From the NCBI GenBank assembly GCA_016748015.1, contig JAAOMT010000104.1, forward strand, positions 42,325 through 62,288: DNA of 19,964 bases. The letters run 5' to 3'. The notes under the pieces are model-generated. The model saw only the letters and a list, made by a program, of their open reading frames with translations, did no database searches and was not told the DNA's origin. Below, piece by piece: positions 16,178 through 19,964 of the stretch (position 1 is its first letter; each line of letters begins with the position of its first letter). The stretch comes from Geosiphon pyriformis (lineage: Eukaryota; Glomeromycota; Glomeromycetes; Archaeosporales; Geosiphonaceae). The position numbers were made by a program, and so were the translations under genes.

Positions 16178-16664
16178 AATTGATACTTAACCACGCTGGA
16201 ACAATAGCTCTTAATCATGACTATTGACAGGATATTAACATACCAAATTGCCTTGGCTTATTGTCTCTATTTCTCTTTATTTTTTTTATTTTATTTTCTT
16301 TCTTTCTTTGATTTTGTTGTTGTATACTAATTGATTAAAAAATTAAGCACTAAGTTATTGATGTCAAGAATAGCCTAGTAAAAGACCCAGAAATAAGGGT
16401 AGGATTTTTTATATTATTGGATAGCTTACCAGAAGGGCACGACTGCCAGACTAAATCTGGTTACCACACTGAGAAAGAAATTGAGAAAACTCTTGGAAAA
16501 ATACATCTACTATTGACACTATTGAATCTCTGTTTATTATACAAAAGACTTCATTAAAACCTTCAGATACAACACTTACAGAACTTCATCAACAAAAGTA
16601 GCTTTTGATCACCAAGTTACAGATTTGTTATTTAATTCAACAGCAAAAATAATCACTTGTAACA

Positions 16665-16668
16665 ACAC
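16665..16668. repeat. Right target-site copy of element B (ACAC)
   Basis: Pairs with ATGC at 6473-6476; see there. Confidence 0.45.
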
Positions 16669-16873
16669 TGAGAAAGAAATTCGACAGAATTGCGATTTCG
16701 GAAAGCTACTGGAAAGATAACACTACTAAATCTCTGTCTATTATACAAAGAACTCCAACTCAAAAACCTTTAGATATAACCAACATACCAGTAACACCAG
16801 CATTGTCAAGAGATTAGGCATCAAATTACAGATCTGTTATTTGATTTGAGACCCCAAATAATCATCTGTAACA
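16665..16873 (+). repeat. Element C 5' LTR, right-hand fragment
   Basis: Continues from the break at 6476: CACTGAGAAAGAAATT, GGAAAGATAACACTACT, AATCTCTGTCTATTATACAA, AACCTTTAGATATAAC, GTTATTTGATTTGAGA, ending CATCTGTAACA at 16873 directly before a PBS. It aligns with the last part of LTR B (about 7190-7389) but carries an extra segment (CGACAGAATTGCGATTTCGG) and other differences. Confidence 0.75.
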
Positions 16874-16890
16874 TTTGGTGCTCCTTGTGA
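16874..16890 (+). other. Primer-binding site, element C
   Basis: TTTGGTGCTCCTTGTGA directly follows the LTR end, matching the PBS of A and B apart from a few bases. Confidence 0.6.
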
Positions 16891-16935
16891 AATATAATCC
16901 TACAGAAAACCAGCACCATCAACAATCATCCAAAA

Positions 16936-18840
16936 GTGGCAGAATCAGAAATCATAGAAACAAACCATTTAGGATTCGCCAAATCCTTATTCTAACAGTA
17001 CAGTCAACAATTAGAATTGAACAATAATCATTTCCTAGTGGAATCAGCCTTCAACTTTTACATTAATAATAAAATCACAAACTGCTTAGAAGGAACAGTT
17101 AACATTGAATCCACAAGAGAAAATTTCTATACAGAATTATTTCAATATATCAGCTTACCAAGAAACTACCGTTTCACACCAATTATTAGGGAAATCAATC
17201 AAACTATTGAAAGGTATACACAACAACAATTTCTCATCACCTATACAGATAAAGGCAAAGGAAGATTGCAAATTCCAGCAGTAACACCAAAACAAATACA
17301 ACTACCCAATTAGAAGAAAACCCGAATTGAATTACCCACCAATCCATTATACCATTACACACCTGGAAGTGTCATCAATATCTCATCAATAGGTGCATCC
17401 ACATCACATGTGACATCAACATTTGGCTGACTCCTATTCCAAAGTAAACAAAAGAAAGCAGAGTTATTAAAAACTTATGGTGATTATTTTGAAGGATTTA
17501 AATTGCGATCGCCAATGCCATCAGGATTCCAATTACCACCACCTCAACCAGATTTTGGAAACACAAATTCTTGAGAAATAATGGAATCAAAACAGAAAAA
17601 AGAAAAAAAATCTAAAGATCAAGAATTTACTTACCAAAATCCAATCCCAAAAAATCTGGACATTGGAACCCTGAACTTTCAGACTTAGCAAGATCAAAAT
17701 TTAGAAAATCCAGAAGTTGAAACTCCAAATATTCAAATACTGACAAATCAAAACAATCAAAATCCTGATTTAATTAATCAACAACACATACCTTCAGAAA
17801 TCATCATTAATCAACCAGTCAAACCAATTGGCCAGCCATTACAACAACCAGATCTACAAATCCAACTGCTACCAATACCTTTTCAACAACTGCAACAGCA
17901 GCTTCAACAGTCACAACAGCAACTCCAACAACCAAACTTGGATTCAATGGCCTATGCTCCAATCACAAAACTCGAGAAATTCACCAGTGAAAAAGATAAC
18001 GCCCAGATTTGGCTTAATGACATTGAAAAAGCCATTATGGCCAATGAATAGAATGACGTGAGAGCACTTCAAGCCATTCTCTATTTTTTACAGGATACTG
18101 CCGACTTATGGTATCAAAGTCTAGTCACCAAACTTCAGACATTTCAGGAATTCAAAGTTGTATTCCTGGGATATTTTAGTAATAATAACAGTATTAATTG
18201 CTTAGCTAACACTTTCACTATCATCAAATAAGGAGAAAATGAAGCAGTCACTACTTACTTAGGATGCTTTTACAGAAATTTGCATTAAATCCAGGCCATA
18301 CAGGCAGACTATTTTATAGTGCCACAAATTCTAAATTAATTCATTAGAGGCCTGTGCAGTAGCATCTTTCAACACATATGTCTAATGCACCCAGTAGATC
18401 TTCAAGCCACTGTTATGAATGCCAGAGACTTTGAAGCCACCGAACTTGAAGCCAACCATGCCCAAGCCATAAATCTAATAATGAACAGATCATCTGATTT
18501 GGACTTCAAATTAAAGCAATTCAGTAACTCAATCAATCATAAATTAGAGGGATACTTAGCTAATACCAATCAAGCCATTTATCAACCCCCACAATGACGC
18601 AACAATCAGGGAAATAGAAATCACTTCCAAAATCAGTTTTGTCCAGCATCATTCTCAACTAATCAACAGTGGCAACAGAAAACACATGCATGCCACTATT
18701 GTGGTAAACAAAGGCATTTACAATTTGAATGCTGGAAAAAGATAAGTGACCAGAGATCAGCTAATCAAAACTCTGATTGTCAACTACCACCTCAGAATTA
18801 CATCAATAATTAATCACCAGAACAATATCATCAAAATTAC
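16936..18840 (+). pseudogene. Element C gag, interrupted
   Basis: Starts with the conserved VAESE N-terminus (GTG at 16936, no ATG before it), then ESAFNFYINNKI, a Pro-rich end, a Gln-rich tract (17850-17935), the Retrotrans_gag capsid domain (about 17940-18450), and a CCHC knuckle CHYCGKQRHLQFEC at 18691-18732. Stops are frequent (for example 16993, 17686, 18229, 18337, 18595). Those at 17686, 18229 and 18337 fall on the same codons as stops in element B, and that at 16993 on the same codon as a stop in element A. It stays in one frame to the Tyr-Gln tract. Confidence 0.85.
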
Positions 18841-18852
18841 GTACCTATAACA

Positions 18853-18960
18853 CAACCACCAATCTATTAGCCACCAATTTATTAGCCAACAATACCTATT
18901 GTTTATCAACTGCAGTCCCAATCCATATATCAGCCACAGCCACCAGTACTTTATCAACTT
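18853..18960 (+). repeat. Tyr-Gln repeat tract in gag C-terminus, element C
   Basis: Units encoding P-P-I-Y-(Q/stop) and VYQLQ/IYQPQ follow the zinc knuckle; two of the Gln codons are TAG. The internal deletion begins just after this tract. Confidence 0.55.
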
Positions 18961-18990
18961 ATTAAACAATCTCCATTCTATCATATGATC
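18961..18990. other. Deletion junction in element C (gag tail fused to pre-RT linker)
   Basis: Left of about 18965 the sequence matches the gag tail of B (near 9430); from about 18975 it matches the sequence after the dUTPase of B (near 11895: a CAGTA.AT..TAGC.ATAAAAAG stretch). Roughly 2.5 kb present in B is absent. The gag frame and pol frame do not match across the junction. Confidence 0.65.
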
Positions 18991-18999
18991 AGTATATAT

Positions 19000-19310
19000 T
19001 AGCTATAAAAAGAAAAGTAAAGGATCAAGCTCAATTGTTTGAAGCAGAAGCCACCATTTGTGAATCAAGAAAGATTGGACTTACTAATCTTTACATATCA
19101 GCCAAAAGCCCCAAAAACATCAAAATTCCCATTTATAACGCAACTGGAAAGATCATTAAAATACCAAAGAGAACTATCATTGGATATTTAACCACTCAAG
19201 TTGAGGATCAACTACCAAACTATGTTCCAGATTTTTCACAACTTTGTGAATATGTGAACATCACTTCACAAACCATTTATGAACAAAGTAAATGTTATCT
19301 GCTCTAACCA
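19000..19310 (+). pseudogene. Element C pol: linker before RT
   Basis: Homologous to 11908-12198 of B: FEAEATICES, IPIYNATGK, RTIIGYL, PDFSQLCEYV and QTIYEQSKCYLL. The open segment starts on TTG, so it is a frame fragment and not a gene with its own start. Confidence 0.65.
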
Positions 19311-19964
19311 AAACAATTGAAACAGATAAACATAGGGAATCTAGACCCACTCCAACAGATGCAACTAAAAATGTTACTCAACAATTTCAACAACATCTTT
19401 GCCAGTGAAAATGAATTTGGCTGTACCAATATCATTTAGCATTAGATTAAGACTAGAGATGCAATGCCAATCAAACAAAGAGCATACTAAGTACTACTCA
19501 CCAGCCATGAGATTATTCATTAAGAAATCAACTGGATGCTTGACAATAGGCTAATTCAGTCATCAATGAGCCCATGGTCATTACCAGTGGTATTAGTCTA
19601 TAAAAAGAATAGAAAAATTTGCTTTTGTGTGAATTACTGGAAACTGAATGGAGTAACCAAAGATGATAGCTACCTGGCTCCAAAAATCCAAGAACTTTTC
19701 GATGCTTTTGGAAGAAAAAAATGGGTTTCAACTCTGAACTTAGACAACAGTTATTGGCAAGTAGTCATGAAACCAGAAAACAAGAAAAAAACAGCTTTCA
19801 CAATTTGAAAAGAAAATTTTGAATTTGAAATTATGCCATTTGGCTTAATAAATACACCAGCAACATTTCAATAACTTAGAGAAATTGTTTATACTAGACT
19901 GCTATGAAAATCAATAGTCATATATCTGAATAACACTAATGTGTTTTTTAAAACATTTAATAAT
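19311..19964 (+). pseudogene. Element C reverse transcriptase, partial and catalytically altered
   Basis: Runs off the window end. It has MPIKQRAY, LIQSSMSPWSLPVVLVYKK, FCVNYWKLNGVT, motif A as STLNLDNSYWQ (usual LDL) and motif C as YLNNTNVF (usual YLDD). All three metal-binding Asp codons have become Asn, each a G-to-A change. Stops at 19437 and 19443 (both TAG) match those of element B at 12349 and 12355; further stops lie at 19308 and in the palm region (near 19806 and 19873). Confidence 0.85.

Larger units (their letters stand above)
6477..16664 (+). mobile_element. Element B: structurally complete Ty3/gypsy retrotransposon with dUTPase and extra 3' ORF (10,188 bp)
   Basis: LTRs 6477-7389 and 15779-16664 flank an 8.4-kb interior: PBS, gag, PR, Lys-rich spacer, Cys-rich domain, acidic linker, dUTPase, linker, RT, RNase H, IN with GPY/F-type C-terminus, ORF3 and polypurine tract. 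RT before IN makes it Ty3/gypsy (Metaviridae). It has inserted into the 5' LTR of element C, whose two halves flank it. The LTRs differ by many substitutions, mostly transitions, and one indel in the U3 repeats, so the insertion is old. Gag-Pol is broken by many stops and at least three frameshifts, and the catalytic residues of PR, RT and IN are substituted. It is not autonomous. Confidence 0.9.
15779..16664 (+). repeat. Element B 3' LTR (886 bp)
   Basis: Runs from TGTTACTCATAG to CACTTGTAACA and matches 6477-7389 throughout: CCAAT (15830), repeat block (15857-15993), TATA (16032-16039), AATAAA (16118-16123), hairpins (16153-16177 and about 16202-16227), T-rich tract and U5 block. It differs from the 5' copy mainly by C/T and G/A changes and by an indel of roughly 20 bp in the repeat block. 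Confidence 0.9.
16665..19964 (+). mobile_element. Element C: older Ty3/gypsy copy of the same family, internally deleted, runs off the window
   Basis: Resumes the LTR interrupted by B, then PBS 16874-16890, gag, and directly after the gag Tyr-Gln tract the dUTPase-RT linker and RT. PR, the Cys-rich domain and dUTPase (about 2.5 kb in B) are missing. Its 5' LTR is in two pieces in this window (6268-6476 and 16665-16873) and a third lies beyond element A. RT motif A and motif C Asp residues are substituted. It is the outermost and oldest element of the nest. Confidence 0.82.

Noticed and set aside
1-19964. Host genes, tRNA or rRNA genes
   Set aside because: None could be recognised on either strand; everything with protein homology belongs to the retroelements, and no cloverleaf-like box A/box B arrangement stood out.

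Overview
The window contains no host gene that I can recognise. It is AT-rich, CpG-poor eukaryotic repeat DNA made almost entirely of nested Ty3/gypsy-type (Metaviridae) LTR retrotransposons of one family. The long A/T-rich introns-free polyproteins, the base composition, and a pol that carries a dUTPase domain recall elements that are very abundant in arbuscular mycorrhizal fungi (Glomeromycotina, Rhizophagus-like). That assignment is recognition and inference, not proof.

Layout. (D) 1-645 is the 3' part of a plus-strand LTR of a related family; its end abuts the pol of element A exactly at 645/646. (A) 646-6267 is a minus-strand element: 5' LTR 5396-6267, PBS, gag, protease, Cys-rich domain and dUTPase. 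The rest of its pol and its 3' LTR lie beyond D, outside the window. (C, left piece) 6268-6476 is the middle of an LTR of the same family. (B) 6477-16664 is a structurally complete plus-strand element of about 10.2 kb: LTR, PBS, gag, PR, Cys-rich domain, dUTPase, RT, RNase H, IN, an extra 3' ORF, polypurine tract, LTR. (C, right piece) 16665-19964 resumes the interrupted LTR, then a PBS, a gag and an RT that runs off the window. A large internal deletion has removed PR and dUTPase from C.

History read from the sequence: C is oldest. A (minus) and B (plus) both inserted into C's 5' LTR about 210 bp apart, and D inserted into A. B's target duplication is ATGC/ACAC, which fits an ancestral ACGC whose CpG was deaminated on opposite strands.

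How the genes work together: gag, PR, the Cys-rich domain and dUTPase lie in one reading frame in A, so the family probably makes a single Gag-Pol polyprotein cut by its own retropepsin. RT/RNase H copies the RNA from a tRNA-primed PBS, dUTPase would limit uracil in the cDNA, and integrase inserts it. All copies here are dead. Nearly all lesions are nonsense or missense changes one C-to-T (either strand) from the functional codon, and they include catalytic residues of PR, RT and IN. The exception is a 219-228 codon ORF of unknown function after IN in B, which is fully open. Shared stop codons between B and C, and an LTR hairpin with compensated base pairs across two LTR families, are the most interesting leads besides that ORF and the unusual PR-Cys-dUTPase-RT domain order.
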